A stretch of DNA of 64,000 nucleotides from Bicyclus anynana (GCF_947172395.1 NC_069108.1:6149068-6213067), one strand, 5' to 3'; shown: positions 1 through 12,894, counted from the first letter of the stretch. Notes: a model not told the origin generated them from the sequence alone. Made by a program: numbers and translations.

Positions 1-437
1 AGAGGTCAATTCTGTACATGAAATATTTTTCCAAAATAACTATCAGGGGGTGATTAGTGATCGATACTGATGCCAAAAATGCAATCAGTAAAATTTTTGT
101 CTGTCTGTCTTTCTGTCTGTTTGTCTGTCTGAATGTTCGTAATAGAAACAAAAACTACTCGACGGATTTTAACGAAACTTGGTACAATTATTGTACCAAG
201 TTTCGTATTGTTCTTCATACTCCTGGGCAGGTTATAGAATACTTTTCATCATGCTACCATCAATAGGAGCAGAGCAGTGAAGGGAAATGTTGGGAAAACG
301 GGAGAAGTTACTCCATATTTTAAGCTTCCATCGCGTGTGCAGCCTTAATGAATAGGGTAGGGGTAGAGTAGGGGTAGGGTAAGGTAGGTTAGGGGTAGAT
401 GAAAATTTACATCGACTTTCACGCGGGCGTCCGCTAG
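1..437 (+). mobile_element. Helitron-3, 3' part (enters from left edge)
   Basis: It ends with a GC-rich hairpin and CTAG followed by T. It shares its first bases with the minus-strand copy at 32496-33518. It contains a (TCTG)n run at 98-140 and a degenerate gtagggg repeat at 355-400. No coding capacity was seen. Confidence 0.7.
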
Positions 438-455
438 TTTATAATATCTATGTAG

Positions 456-921
456 TCTATACTAATATTATAAAGAGGTAAAGTTTGTAAGTTTGACACA
501 TTTTTTAAATGGGGTAAACTTCGGAACTACTGGTCCGATTTCAAAAATTCTTTCACCAGTAGAATGCTACATTATCGGGGAGTGCTATAGGCTAGGCTAT
601 TTTATATTAGTATGGTATATATTCGCCGAGTTAACACAGTTTTTGTCATACAGGTCGGACCGAAAATCCTCTTAAGCAGACTTATTCGCATGCGCTGCCT
701 TAACCATTGTGTAAAATTGAAATTAACGTATGGAGGCTTTATGTATCTTTAAAAGATCTACAAAAAAGTCCGCGACACCATATATCTATCTTCTATATAT
801 TAGCAGATATAGTACCTTTTGTGTTTTAAATATTATAAATTTTATATACTTAGATTTGCGTCATTATTTATGCTACGTTGAAATCGATTTTTACGCGGAC
901 GAAGTCGCGGGCGTCCGCTAG
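456..921 (+). mobile_element. Helitron-1 copy
   Basis: Begins TCTATACTAATATTATAAAG and ends in a hairpin-forming GCGGGCGTCCGC followed by CTAG. No transposase is present, so it is non-autonomous. Confidence 0.75.
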
Positions 922-995
922 TCTTATATATATTGGTAACGTAAAAATAAGTTGTAAGGTCACATATTACATACCTTACCATACCATTAATAACA

Positions 996-1561
996 GGACC
1001 TGCCTCGCTAACCGTTACCCCTCTGGCAAAGATCAAAAATCAATGATCTAACGCGTTTACAAAAACTGTTGCTATAAAATCGATGTTTCATTGTTATAGG
1101 TAATCGTTTTCGTCGTGTAAAGAGCTCCCTAAAAATTCCGGGTTGTGTAGTTGAATAGCATAAAAAACGGCCAAAAACTTGTAGTTTAGTAAAAGATGGA
1201 GTAACGGAGATGGATTCATTTGTAAGTATTTCTACCTTAATTTTATCAAATTTGTAATAAAAGCAATTTCTAAGAGAATCGATTCTTGTGACTGAACAGC
1301 AAAAAATTGATCATGTATATCGATTTTTATTATTGTATTATTATATAGGTACATATTCTGTGGACAGTCTAAAGGATGTGTTTGTTAGTCTGTGTAAAAA
1401 TTACGCGTGTGTGTATTGCGAGGCAAATTTATAGTTGTGTGTAGTGTATGGACACAGAATATACATAATGGTGTTAAATATTTTCGATGTGTGAGTTTAC
1501 CTCGTCCCCTTCAAAAAACGACAGACTTTTTTGTTTGTGAATTTGAGTGCGAAACAGGTCC
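996..1561. mobile_element. Element with GGACCTG termini
   Basis: Starts GGACCTGCCTCGC and ends with the inverted form GCGAAACAGGTCC. A related copy spans 47863-48364 and a fragment lies at 43996-44095, so this is a repeat family. Class unknown; no ORF of note. Confidence 0.5.
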
Positions 1562-1774
1562 ATAGTCTAAATAGTCAAAGGTTGACAAAATTATGATGAT
1601 GAACACTTTTGACGTGAAAATGTCTTATAATTCGATGGAGTCTGCACACTCGAAAAAAGATGACGTCATGCGCCGTTCCCTCGCTCTAGGGTTGCCAACT
1701 TTTTTTATAAGAAATTAAATATGAAGATGAAGATTATTAAACAGTATTTTAGAAAAACGAAAAGTATTTTATTA

Positions 1775-1830
1775 ACCGACTTCCAAAAAGGAGGAGGTTC
1801 TACGTTCGGCTGTATGTATGTTTTTTTTTT
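1775..1830 (+). repeat. Fragment of the AACCGACTTC repeat family
   Basis: Contains aaccgacttccaaaaaggag, the terminal sequence of the element at 57199-58038. The rest of 1562-2187 is AT-rich DNA in which nothing else was recognised. Confidence 0.4.
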
Positions 1831-2187
1831 ATTTATTTATTGTTTTAAATACGTTAATTAAAATTTTCTTTCGAAAAATGTAACCATTCTATCAGTATTT
1901 TCTAACGTTATCACGTTCAACTATCGTCAGTAAACCGACTTTACAGACAACTGTTTTTTTAGTTACCTTTCTCACTTGTTACCTGCCCAAGTATCACAGA
2001 GCAAGTCTCCACAAACTGGCAGGTTGATGAAAATATAAGTTATGTCAGATCGCTCTGGGATCTTGGTCTATTATTTTTTTTCTCGTTCGTTTATTAGTCC
2101 TTAGTTTATTTGACAGTGTTTAATAAAATACTAAATATAATAAAAAACACTATTAAAAATTGATAAAAAAAATCTTCTATTCGAAAA

Positions 2188-2693
2188 GTGATGATGACAG
2201 TTTTTTAAATTGTATATAAATTAAGAGTATGCTAATAGTAAAACAACTTTGTAAAAGTAACAGGGTATCTGCGATCATTACTTTCGGAGCTACAGGGATT
2301 TAAAGGGTCAGATTTGCGGCGCTGCCGCGGATCCCTGAAGGACGCCCCATACAAAATAATACGATATAAATAATGACGTCGTAGGTCATAATGATCGTTA
2401 GATTTGTATGTGCGTTCAAACAAAATTACTAATGTCTTTGTTATTTGTGCGTTTATGTGTATAGTTGAAATATTAAAAAATGTCACATTAAATGTAAGGA
2501 AGGTAAAACTGTATGAACTTTCATCTAATTACGATAAAAGATTTTTAATAGATTTTAAAATTTTATAATCTTATTTATTTTGCAAATATCCAGACAATCT
2601 TTGCTTTTTATGCGTAAATTAGTTAACATTGACCTTATTTACCAGATTGTATCACAAAAATCAACATATTCAGACCTAATCATCATCCCTATT
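2188..2693 (-). mobile_element. MITE-G copy
   Basis: A full-length copy with ends related to GATGATGAC and CATCATCCCTATT. The internal landmarks shared by the family are the gatcattactttcggagct and cagggatttaaa stretches. Confidence 0.8.
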
Positions 2694-3611
2694 CAACTTA
2701 TAAAACATCAACGTTCGAATTACCTTTATTTCTTAGTAGGCTGACGTAGATGCATATTTGAACATAAAGGTTTTCCTCAAAAAAACCCCTGTTTAACCAA
2801 CTACGCAGAACATAACACGTAGACGCTACAACATCTTTTCTGATAAGTAGGCCAACACTAGAATTAATATTGAATTTTGTAACAATCGCTTTTCATAAAA
2901 TTAAAATCAAAAATAACAGAAAACTAAATATATGTAAAAAGAAAACCTCTTTAGTATTATTTCTTTTTGGTATTACTTTTTTTCATGACATTGTCACATT
3001 TAAAATATTCGACATATTATTATTGACTTAATAGCAAAATATTGAAATTTTTATTAAAATATTAAGAATTAATTATCCATTATATTTATATACTTGCAAA
3101 AAAGTATTAAAAGAATTCTTAATAACACAAAATTATAGTCTAAAAGAGAAGCCCTGGTCAATATTTAAATGTAAAATTTATAATTTATTATTAAAAAAAG
3201 TTATTATGACATTCAAGATTATTTTATGGACATGGACATTTTGTAACTTATTATTTTGTAATTGTGACATTGTATTAATTTAGTTTTATTTTTTTTTCTC
3301 TTCGTTAAAATGTATTTAATTATTTAAGATAATTCATACACCAGTTTACACCAGTTATGGTAAAATGTATAAAGACTCAATTCTATAAATGTACCATCAT
3401 GTTAAACATACATTTTCATGAATAAAATATCATTTATTCATTCATTATACCTAATGTAACCTACACACTAGGATTAATTCTAAATAGGTTTCATTACGGC
3501 TTGATAAGGAAGAGCGGAGCCTTCTGACACCGGAGTGTACAACTCTTAAAAGAAGACTCTAGCCTTTAATTATTTGTTATTCGATTGATGTTACTGAAAT
3601 AAACTATTTTT
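2694..3611. other. AT-rich spacer, nothing recognised
   Basis: Low-complexity AT-rich DNA. A short (ATTC)n-type tail at 3420-3446 suggests the 3' end of an old LINE. No coding exon or structured repeat was seen. Confidence 0.5.
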
Positions 3612-3624
3612 TTAAATCATGGCT

Positions 3625-4031
3625 AGCTTCAACATCATCATTATCAGCCGATGGACGTCCACTGCTGGACATAGGCCTCTTGCATGGACTTTCAAACAAA
3701 ACTGTCTCGAGCCAGTCCAGCGGCCCCCCGCAACCCGCTTGATGTCTTCGGTCCACCTAGCGGGGGGTCGACCAACACTGCGCTTTTCGGTGCGGGGTCG
3801 CCATTCCAGCACCTTGGGACCCCAACGCCCATCGGCTCTTCGAACTATGTGGCCCGCCCATTGCCACTTCAGCTTCGCGACTCGCTGAGCTATGTCAGAG
3901 ACTTTAGTTCGTCTGCGGATCTTTTCATTTCTGATTCGATCACGCAGAGAAACCCCAAGCATAGCTCGCTCCATCACCCGCTGAGTGACTTTGAGCCTTC
4001 TAATAAGGCCCATGACTAGCTTAGCAAGCAA
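3625..4031 (-). pseudogene. RTE-type LINE ORF2, C-terminal fragment
   Basis: Encodes the typical tail of an RTE-clade endonuclease/reverse transcriptase: RRLKVTQRVMERAMLG, then KLKWQWAGHIVRR, then VGRPPARWTEDIKR. The last 30 codons are shifted out of frame. A (GAT)n-like 3' tail is at 3625-3650. It is a dead 5'-truncated insertion. Confidence 0.8.
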
Positions 4032-4171
4032 CAATAATATTCAAAAAAATCTAAAAACCCGACAGCATAACCTGCTTGCACCTCTAGTCATCCGCCTTGC
4101 GGATTTTTTGTATAGCAATTAATAAATATACATTTTTTTTTTAATAATGCCATGATATACTAAATCCGTAA

Positions 4172-4216
4172 GACTCGAGCTCAACAGTGAGCCGAATATG
4201 GGTTGATAATGATGAT
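4172..4216 (+). mobile_element. SINE-A 3' fragment
   Basis: Carries only the last ~45 bp of the family (gactcgagctcaacagtgag to the gat-rich tail). Interval 4217-4448 is AT-rich with a (TCTA)n microsatellite at 4373-4410. Confidence 0.6.
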
Positions 4217-4489
4217 GAATATCAGTAAAGATATTTTATAAATATTCGTTGTATCGATGCTAGTATTTTTCAAGATTTTCCTGTTTTACCTCTTAATTGT
4301 CTATCAAATAAACGGTTTTCTAAGAACACGTTTTATCATACTTCGTTGCTTAAAATACTAATCATACAAATCTATATCTATATCTATCTATCTATCTATA
4401 TCTATATTTATAAAAAAACTGATTGAATTCTATACATTTATATGCAATTTGAGATTTTACTTATACCATTTGTTACCGTGGCATAACGG

Positions 4490-4640
4490 AAGCCAGCGCC
4501 ATCTAGAATTTATACTTATAATACGAATTCTGTACATTCTGTACATTGAAGTTATTTTAAATTTTTATTGGTGGGCATTATATAATCGATACCTACTGAA
4601 GCTAAAAATATTCTTTTTCGATTTTTTGTCTGTCTATCCG
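4490..4640 (+). mobile_element. Helitron-like fragment
   Basis: Shares the segment atacttataatacgaattc and the tctgtctatccgtccg run with the minus-strand copy at 58092-58520. The ends are degraded. Confidence 0.45.
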
Positions 4641-4717
4641 TCCGTGTTTTTTTGTTATTCGGGATTAAAGGTAATAGTAAAATTATTATTCGTTATTTAA
4701 ATCAAATACATAATAAA

Positions 4718-4870
4718 TTAGGCGATTCAGCGTTCCGATACGATGTCGTGTAAAAACCGAAAGGGGTGTGGATTGTCATCCTGCTCCTAACAAAGTAGCC
4801 CGCTTCCATCTTAGATTACACCATCAGGTGAGATTGTAGTCAAGGGCTAACTTGTAAAGAGAAAAATAAA
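4718..4870 (+). mobile_element. SINE-B 3' half
   Basis: 5'-truncated copy from the aggcgattcagcgttccg region to the ctaacttgtaaag end. Confidence 0.75.
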
Positions 4871-5865
4871 ATAAAACCTTAAACCTCTGAACGGATTTTG
4901 ATGCCGTTATAATGGAAGAAGTAAACAGTACATGTAAGATATACGTGTTAAGATATATATATATATATATACCTACACTTAACATCAGATGAGATCGCAT
5001 TCAAGGGCAAACTATAAAAAAAAATAAGAATAAAAATCTTCGCAATCTACGTTTTAAGATACGAATAAAAGCAAAACGAGACTTAATATACTCCAACTAA
5101 GTGAGATCTTTGCGTATCAAATCGGACTTTAAAAAAAAAACAAATAGGTATACTTTTTTTTTTAGATATGAAATTGGCAAAGATCGGTGACTATACATCA
5201 TTTAGAGTATAATTTATTCTTGTATTTTGTCTACAGTATACTGGTATACCTACCTACGGTAGACAACAATAATAATTAATGATATAGAAATACGAAAATA
5301 ACAATACTCACATATAAAAACAAGGAAAACTAAGCACACGAAGCGCACCATATTTATAAACACAATTTAATTACTTATTTTAATTAAATAAATAAGATTT
5401 ATATAAAAGTCATTAAATACTTATTGATATGCATAACTTTTAAACGTAATGAGGTATTTTGAGACGAAACGAGAACTAGGTACGGGAAACCCAATATGAC
5501 TGATTGTGTTGTCAGATTATTTCGATGAGTTTTCCTTAACTAAACCTACTATAAAAAAAAATTACAACTTCAATAACATAAAACTACCTGTTGATCACTT
5601 TGAAGTCGGTGCTTTCCCGGTGATGTATTAATTCAAGCCATGTAAGAATATAATAAAGATTAAGGTGTTTCAGACAGAGTTATTATATGTAGCTCTTTCA
5701 GAAACGACTTAAATTGATACAAAAAAAATCTTTCATTATAAGAAAGCTACATCTTCACCGAATAAAAAGGGTTATATTTTTACCCCGTAGTCCCAAAATA
5801 GAGACGCGAGTTCATAGCTTTTCCCCGTCATAACACTACCCAATATGTATCTATGGCTAAAGTTT
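4871..5865. other. AT-rich spacer with eroded repeats
   Basis: Contains an (AT)n run at 4950-4972, a SINE-B-like scrap near 4980-5030, and eroded AACCGACTTC-family sequence near 5570-5640. No gene was recognised. Confidence 0.5.
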
Positions 5866-5869
5866 CAAG

Positions 5870-6110
5870 TATATAGAAAGAAAGAAAGAAAGGAAAATGC
5901 GTTTATTTCGAAATTATGCCACACATCACAATATCTCCAGTACACCATGACATCCAGGACCCTGCGATGTGTGGCATAACCCCGAACCCCGAAAATGGCC
6001 CCAGCTCAGCATAATGCTACGTGACCATTTGAATTTGGACACGTAGTGCTGATTTTCAGTTAGAAGCACAGATTGGGTAACGCCACGAACACAGCTAACA
6101 CAACCTTATA
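5870..6110 (-). mobile_element. Retroelement 3' fragment with (CTTT)n tail
   Basis: On the minus strand it runs from ctgtgttcgtggcg through aactgaaaatcagcac to a (CTTT)n tail (5878-5895). The same element recurs at 52607-53056. A variable simple tail indicates a non-LTR element or SINE. The flanks to 6437 are AT-rich. Confidence 0.6.
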
Positions 6111-6437
6111 ATCTAAACTAATACCTACAATGACATTAAACTGAAAAATAAACTTAATAATAAATAACCAAAAAGAACTAAAATGAGTTAAACTATAGAC
6201 CTAATAAAAAATATTATACTATTATTTCAATACATAATTACATATATAATATTATATAGAAGTTTATCCCCTATTAATGGGAAACACCAAAACTCTGGCA
6301 ACACTCAACTAATGACCGCGAAACTGGTTCGCGAGAGGTTACAACAACATGATAATATAAATACCTACATCTTTTAAATTACAACTTACGTAGAGGAATC
6401 GGGTATTCACATTATCTATCTATAATAATATATGATT

Positions 6438-6760
6438 AGCCGGGATAGCCCAGTGGATATTACTATATGACCTCTGCCTCCGATTCCGGAGGGCGTAGGT
6501 TCGAATCCGGTCCGGGGCATGCACCTCCAAGTTTTCAGTTGTGTGCATTTTAAGAGATTAAATATCACGTGTCTCAAACGGTGAAAGAAAAAACATCGTA
6601 AGGAAACCTGCATACCAGAGGATTTTGCTAATTCTCTGTGTGTGTGAAGTCTGCTAATCCACATTGGGCCAGCGTGGTGGACTATTGGCCTGACCCCTTT
6701 CATTCTGATAGGAGACTCGAGCTCAGCAGTGAGCCGAACATGGGTTGATAACGATGATGA
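6438..6760 (+). mobile_element. SINE-A, near full length
   Basis: tRNA-derived head with an A-box (tagcccagtgga) and B-box (ggttcgaatcc), family body, and gat-rich tail. Not a functional tRNA gene because the acceptor stem and CCA side are not maintained. Confidence 0.9.
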
Positions 6761-6857
6761 AGGGCAGACGAAGTCGCAGACGTCCGCTAGTTACCTCAAT
6801 AAAGACGAGATGCCAGGGATGCTGTATGAGGATTTTATATTTGCTAAATTGTCTATT

Positions 6858-7165
6858 ATAGCCGTGATAGCCCAGTGGATAGGACTTCTGTCTTCGATTC
6901 GGACGTAGGTTCGAATCCGACCCGGGGTATGCACCTCCAACTTTTTAGTTATGTGCATTTTAAAAAATTAAATATCACGTGTCTCAAACGGTGAAGGAAA
7001 AAACATCGTGAGGAAACCTGCATACCAGAGAATTTTGCTAAATCTCTGCGTGTGTGAAGTCTGCCAATCCGCATTGGGTCAGCGTGGTGGACTATTGGCC
7101 TCACCCTTCTCATTCTGAGAGGAGACTCGTGCTGAACAGTGAGCCGAATATGGGTTGATAATGAT
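6858..7165 (+). mobile_element. SINE-A, near full length
   Basis: A second copy in the same orientation 100 bp downstream of the first, with a shortened D-loop/anticodon region. The segment between the copies carries a Helitron 3' scrap (gtccgctag). Confidence 0.9.
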
Positions 7166-7166
7166 C

Positions 7167-7331
7167 TATACTAATATTTTAAAGAGAAAATACTTGATCG
7201 TTTGTTTGTATTGAATAGATTCTGAAGCTGGGTCGATTTGTAAAATTCTTTCACCAATGGAAATCTACATTATGAAGGAGTAACATTGGCTATATTTTAT
7301 TCCGGTATTCCTATGGAAATGGGAAATTTTG
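7167..7331 (+). mobile_element. Helitron-1 5' end, cut by SINE-B
   Basis: Begins TCTATACTAATATTTTAAAG and is interrupted after 165 bp by the next SINE. No matching 3' half was found beyond it. Confidence 0.65.
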
Positions 7332-7648
7332 ATGTCCTCCGTAGCGCAGTGGTATGCGCGGTGCATTTACAAGACGGAGGTCCTGGGTTCGATCCCTGGG
7401 CCGATTGAGGTTCTCTTTGGTCCAGGTCTGGCTGGTGGGAGGCTTCGGCCGTGGCTAGTTACCACCCTACTGGCATAGACGTACCGCCAAGCGATTTAGC
7501 GTTACCGTCGATGTCGCGTAGAAACCGAAAGAGGCGTGGATTTTCATCCTCCTTCTAACACGTTAGCCCGCTTCCATGTTAGATTGCATCATCACTTACC
7601 ATCAGGTGAGATTGTATTCAAGGGCTAACTTGTAATACTACGCGGCTG
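7332..7648 (+). mobile_element. SINE-B, near full length
   Basis: tRNA-like head (cgcagtggtatgcgcggt, ggttcgatccc) and complete body to aagggctaacttgtaa. The following 7649-8100 is AT-rich without a recognised feature. Confidence 0.9.
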
Positions 7649-8102
7649 GCACCGCGTGGTTTAGAATTGTCATTCTAGAGTAGGCAGAGTTTTATTCAGG
7701 TAGGTACTTACATAAATGAAACATTTAAAAATTTGATACAACATTTTTTATTTCTGTGTAAATTTACAATTCCTAAAACCAGCGATTATCACAAATTTAC
7801 TAACGTTAAGTATATATGTCACTGTAAAATTGTAAGCAGGTTTAAATTATAATCTATATAGGAAGATTGTGAACTGTCGAAAGATTGTGAACCGCAACTG
7901 CTTACAATTTAACATGTTATTATTCGGTAGATTATAAGGAAGAAAGAAATAAAAAATACCTAACCTAACCTAAACATTGGTTTCTGAGTCACTTAATTTC
8001 TAGATTCAAGATACATTATAAATCCAATGGTATTTATAATTTTACAGTGTCATATACACAAAAAATGCTTTCGAAAATTTATTAATAAAATAAACACATA
8101 TA

Positions 8103-8954
8103 CAGGGTGCTCGGGAATATTTCCCATAACTTCAATTAATTTAATTATTAAGTAATTAATTAAATAATATTTTTTTAACTAAAAAATAAAAACTTTTTAT
8201 GTTTTCATACAAAGTAATTCAAATAATACCAACAATCCACGCCTTGCTTTTTAAAATTACTAAAGTTTGGCTACGTTAAATTAGGGATGATGACTAGGTT
8301 TGAATATATTGATTTTTATGATACATTCGGGTAAATAAGGTCAATGTTAACTAATTTATACATTGTCACATTTACACATTGTACAAAGATTGTCTGGATA
8401 TTTGCAAAATAAATAAGATTATAAAAATTTCAAAATCTATTAAAAATCTTTTATCGTAATTAGATCAAAATTCATACAGTTTTAGCTTCCTTACATTAAA
8501 TGTGACATTTTTTAATAACAAATATATTAGTTATTTTATTTGTTCGCCCATACAAATCTAACGATCATTATGCACCTACGTCATTAATTCGTACCATTTT
8601 TTATGGGGCGTTTTTCAGGGATCCGCGTCAGCGCCGCAAATCCGACCCTTTAAATCCCTGTAGCTCCGAAAGTAATGATCGCAGATACCCTGTTACTTTT
8701 ACAAAATTGCTTTACTATTAGCGTACTCTTAATTTATATACAATTTAAATAACTGTCATCATCCCTAATATAAGTATATGTATGCGTTGTATAAGGGAAA
8801 TAAATATTTTAATTTACAAAAGAAATATTATTTGCTCCGAAAATATAACTTTTAATTAAAAAGTGTTCAAAGAACACATGTTCTTTGAATACTTTTTAAT
8901 TAATTTTCGGTAAAGAATATAATCCCAGCGTTATGAGAAATACACAGCACCCTG
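8103..8954. mobile_element. TA-flanked element with CAGGGTGCT termini
   Basis: Terminal inverted repeats CAGGGTGCTCGGG / CAGCACCCTG flanked by TA on both sides suggest a mariner/Tc1-like non-autonomous element. A MITE-G copy is nested inside. Confidence 0.6.
8281..8767 (+). mobile_element. MITE-G copy, nested
   Basis: Full-length copy (5' GGGATGATGACTAGG, 3' GTCATCATCCCTAAT) inside the TA-flanked element at 8103-8954, so it is the younger of the two. Confidence 0.85.
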
Positions 8955-9009
8955 TATATAGTTCAACCACAGAGTACTTTTTATATAGGGCATTTATGAG
9001 TGTGACTTA

Positions 9010-9446
9010 TCTAATATATAAAATTCTCGTGTCGCGGTGTTCGAACTTGAACTCCTCCGAAACGGCTCGACCGATTTTGATGAAATTTTTTGTGCATATT
9101 CAGTAGGTCTGAGAATCAGCCAACATCTATTTTTCAAACCCCTAAATCCTAGGATAGGGTAGTGGTAGGGTAGGGGTATGGTATAGGGATAGGGTAGGGG
9201 TAGGGTAGCGGTAGGGTAGGGGTAGGGTAGGGTAGGGGTAGGGTAGGGTAGGGTAGGGGTAGAGTAGTTGTAGGGTAGGGTAGGGTAGGGGTAGAGTAGG
9301 GGTAGGGTAGTGGTAGGGTAGTTGTAGGGTAGGGTAGGGTAGGGGTAGAGTAGAGGTAGGGTAGGGGTAGGGTAGGGGTAGGGGTAGGGAAGAAGTGCAA
9401 ATAAATAAATTAATAAGTCAAAGCGAAGCTTGAGCGAGTCCGCTAG
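9010..9446 (+). mobile_element. Helitron-2 copy with (TACCCC)n interior
   Basis: Begins TCTAATATATAAAATTCTCG preceded by A, and ends CTAG followed by T: the classic Helitron insertion site. A degenerate gtagggg repeat fills 9155-9395. Confidence 0.8.
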
Positions 9447-11440
9447 TATACATATAATTTCATTATAATTGTATACAAAGCTGCAGATATTTGAATAAGT
9501 ACATTTAAAATGTTTACAATAAAATTAGCAACATTATATATTACGCCATACATTAATTAAATAAAATAAATTAATTTAATAATTTAAATTCATTACATAT
9601 TTAATAGGCAATAATTGTCATTTTGTTTATAGTCATGCTGGTCTTATGATTTAAAAAAATGTTTGACATTTATTTTCACTTCATTTAATTTTAGTGACAA
9701 GTTAGCAGACACTAACTAGTTATTTTTTTTTTAATTATAAAAAAATGATACAATGATATTATTTAAAAAAAAATCTAATACTATCCATTAAATAGAATTC
9801 GATGTATCTAGAGAGATTTTTAACTTCTATGCACAGATCAAATAATGATTATTTTCAAATCTGTGCTTCTATGAGTGAAAATTGTATATTTTTTTAACAG
9901 TATTTTAAATCCCCGACACAGTATTTTAAATCTGTTTTTGGTTCGAGCCGATGGGCACCTCCTTATCAGTGGCGTGCATAAGGTTGTCGATCAGGGTATG
10001 CACTAGTAATAAAAACTGGAAAAAATTGTCTATAATAAGCACTAAGAAGACAACTCTTAGGGTATGCATCACTTTAATGCATGTATGAAGTGCACGCCAC
10101 TGCTCATTATATAAATGCAAAAGGTCATTCTTCACGAAATTTAAAAAAAAACCGCTTGACGTCTATAGTGAGAAGGTATTTGCATTCACTAACTGATTTG
10201 ATAAATTCTTTCAGTGATACATAGCCCATTTATCGAGGAAGACTATAGGTTATATATTATCCCATATTCCAACGGGAACGAGAACCACGCGGGTAAAACC
10301 ACGCGCCATCAGCTAGTCAAACATCACCCTACAGTGTGTTGATTTTTTTTTATTTATTTAAAAAGTATAAAATATCACAATTAGATTCAATTTGAATCTA
10401 AGTCATTTTAAAAATAAATGCTTATAAAATATTTAATAATTGTAGCTAATTTCATTTGGTTAGTACTTATATCTAATATATATATATAATAGTTATTTTT
10501 TCAACAAGAGAGCAAAATCCGTTTTTCGCTACGAGTGCCGAGTTAGTATCCCGAGCCTTGTGAGGGATTTAAAGTCGCAAGAAGCGAAATATTTTGCTCT
10601 CGTGTGACAAATACAATTTTTCACCTTATTAGCGAAAAAATACAATATGTTAGAAAAAATACATTTAATAATACGTATTTTTACTTTAATAAAATTAATA
10701 ATCTTTCATCATCTTAAACAGCCAGATATATAAATAGTTTGAATTTAATTACATGAAAGATAATTACATCAACGAAATACTAAAATAAAATCAATAAAAT
10801 GAAAATTCAACTAAAAATGATAACAAAATACTTAAAAGAAAACACGTTTAGTTTCTTATTCCTAAAAATGATGTATAAAATATTAACTATTCTAATAATA
10901 TTATTATAATTCACATAATTAAAATATTTATCACAATCACGAGACTTTTCCGGTAAATTCATTGTTTATTATATATGTAGGTAGGTCTGTAATTGTCACT
11001 CGATTCATTCATATCTATCATAGATAATTATTAATTTAATAAATGGCAGTAAGATTTATTTTATATCGATGAGTTTTTAGACTACGGCAATACAACGTTC
11101 ATTTAGAGAAACACAATATCAAAAAAAAAAAACAAAACATTTGTTTACTGCAATTTTTGTAATGTTTTTTTTCTCAGTCATAATGAAACGGCAAAAGTAT
11201 TACACCGTACAGCCAAAGAAAATATATTTTGTATTTTCTGTTATTTTTAAGTTCGGATAATAATTATAAGAAAGATTAGATTTTTTTTAGTTTTATATCG
11301 TTTCCAGATCGGGGTATATTTTTTTCAATATTTCCTTTTTATGTTAAATTCTCATTTACTAGAAGACAACCTTCTTCGTACGGTGGTGCAAGTGGGGCAT
11401 TAAAAAAAAAGCTTATACTTATTAAGCTTTGCTATTGATT
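9447..11440. other. AT-rich spacer; Helitron scrap near 10150-10316
   Basis: Very AT-rich. An eroded Helitron 3' end (accacgcgggtaaaacc to cagctag) ends at 10316. No exon or intact element was recognised elsewhere in the interval. Confidence 0.5.
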
Positions 11441-12180
11441 ATGCTTATACTTCTAGTTCTGTACTTTAGCACAACATGTTGGTCACTCCTCAGAAGTGGT
11501 TAAGTACAAAAGGCACCAATGAGATCGTAAACAAAAAAGCTTTTCATAATATTCAGAAGGTGACTGGAGTGCTGCAGGAGGTAGATTACTATGGGGATGA
11601 TGACTAGGTTTGAATATATTGATTTTTATGATACATTCGGGTAAATAAGGTCAATGTCAACTAATTTATACATAAAAAGCAAAGATTGTCTGGATATTTG
11701 CAAAATAAATGAGATTATAAAATTACAAAATCTATTAAAAATCTTTTATCGTAATTAGATGAAAATGGGTGTTTATATTTCTAGTTCTGTACTTTAGCAC
11801 AACATGTTGGTCCTTCCTCAGAAGTGTATAAGAATTAAATATACGTATGAGATCTTAAACTAAACAAGCTTTTCATAATATTCTAAAGGTGACTGGAGTG
11901 TTTCAGGAGATAAATTAGAATAGTGACATCATCTCATAGAGACTATGGCAAGATTTTTTAAATAGGAAGCGATTCGATACACTTCTATGTATAGATAAAT
12001 TAGAATAGTGATAGAGATTATGGCAAGATATTTTAAATAGGAAGCGATTGCATATACTACTTAATACTTATACTTCTAGTTCTGTACTTTAGCACAACCT
12101 GTTGGTCATTCCTCAGAAGTAGATAAAAATGAAAGGCACCAATGAGATCTTAAGCTAAAAAACTTTTCATAAATATTCTG
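11440..12180 (+). repeat. Three spaced copies of a ~150-bp repeat
   Basis: Three direct copies start with cttctagttctgtactttag at about 11450, 11776 and 12069. Each contains cctcagaagt and cttttcataa(a)tattc. A MITE-G 5' fragment (11594-11766) separates the first two. Origin unknown. Confidence 0.6.
11594..11766 (+). mobile_element. MITE-G 5' fragment
   Basis: Only the first ~170 bp of the family are present, starting at ggggatgatgactagg. Confidence 0.75.
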
Positions 12181-12274
12181 AAGATGACAGAGTTTCACTG
12201 GGTAGATCATAACAGTGACGAACTCTGCATGGAATGTGATTGCATTTATTTATTTATTCTTCTATACAGTATAC

Positions 12275-12381
12275 GCTGTAGCATGGTGCGGGTGACAGTT
12301 TATGATGTCCATAATACGTGCTATTATCGTCAATCGCGGCAATCTTTCAAGGGTGAACCGTCACCTGCACCATGCTACAGC
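12275..12381. mobile_element. Short foldback MITE (TAGCATGGTGC family)
   Basis: Near-perfect inverted arms TAGCATGGTGCGGGTGACAG and its complement around a loop with cgtcaatcgcggcaa. A second copy is at 56243-56344. Confidence 0.75.
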
Positions 12382-12482
12382 GCACGAACTATAGTTCTAT
12401 ACATTAGCACAAAAATGTGAACAAAAAGACACAGGGGTACAATGGACTTCGTCATCAACAGATTCTTAAATCGTACACCTTT

Positions 12483-12680
12483 AGAGCCTCAATAGCTCAA
12501 CGGTAAGAGCGGTCGGACTCACCACCGAGGGGTGTTGGTTCGATCCCCGCCCCGTTGGTCTATTGTCGTACCCACTCCTAGCACAGTCTTTCCCGACTAG
12601 TTGGAGGGGAATGGGAATATTGGTCATATTTAAAAATTTGGCAAATATTCTTTTTTTTAAAAAAAAAAAAAAAAAACTTT
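12483..12680 (+). mobile_element. SINE-C with poly(A)
   Basis: tRNA-like head (tagctcaacggtaagagc, ggttcgatcccc) and body ending in gcaaatattc and an A-rich run. Other copies are at 30998-31150 and 58590-58742. Confidence 0.8.
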
Positions 12681-12894
12681 CATCATTGCAAGATTTTTTA
12701 AATGGGAAGCGATTGCATATACAGTAGAACCCGTTTAAAGCGATGTCGCAGGGACCCAACTAAAAACGCGTCTTAGACGGGAAAGTCTAAGTAAAATTAG
12801 TGTAAATTAGTGTATTTGGTGTAAAGACTACCTAATTATGCTTCTTAAAGTAATCACTTATTCTGGTATGACAAAAAGATTTTGATGCATTAGC

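Noticed and set aside
3612..4034. Host gene on the minus strand
   Set aside because: The sequence is the stereotyped C-terminus of RTE-type LINEs, and the same peptide recurs at 33731-34050.
9149..9400. Pro/Thr/Tyr-rich ORF
   Set aside because: Translation of a (TACCCC)n microsatellite. The same applies at 54027-54687 and 63001-63315.
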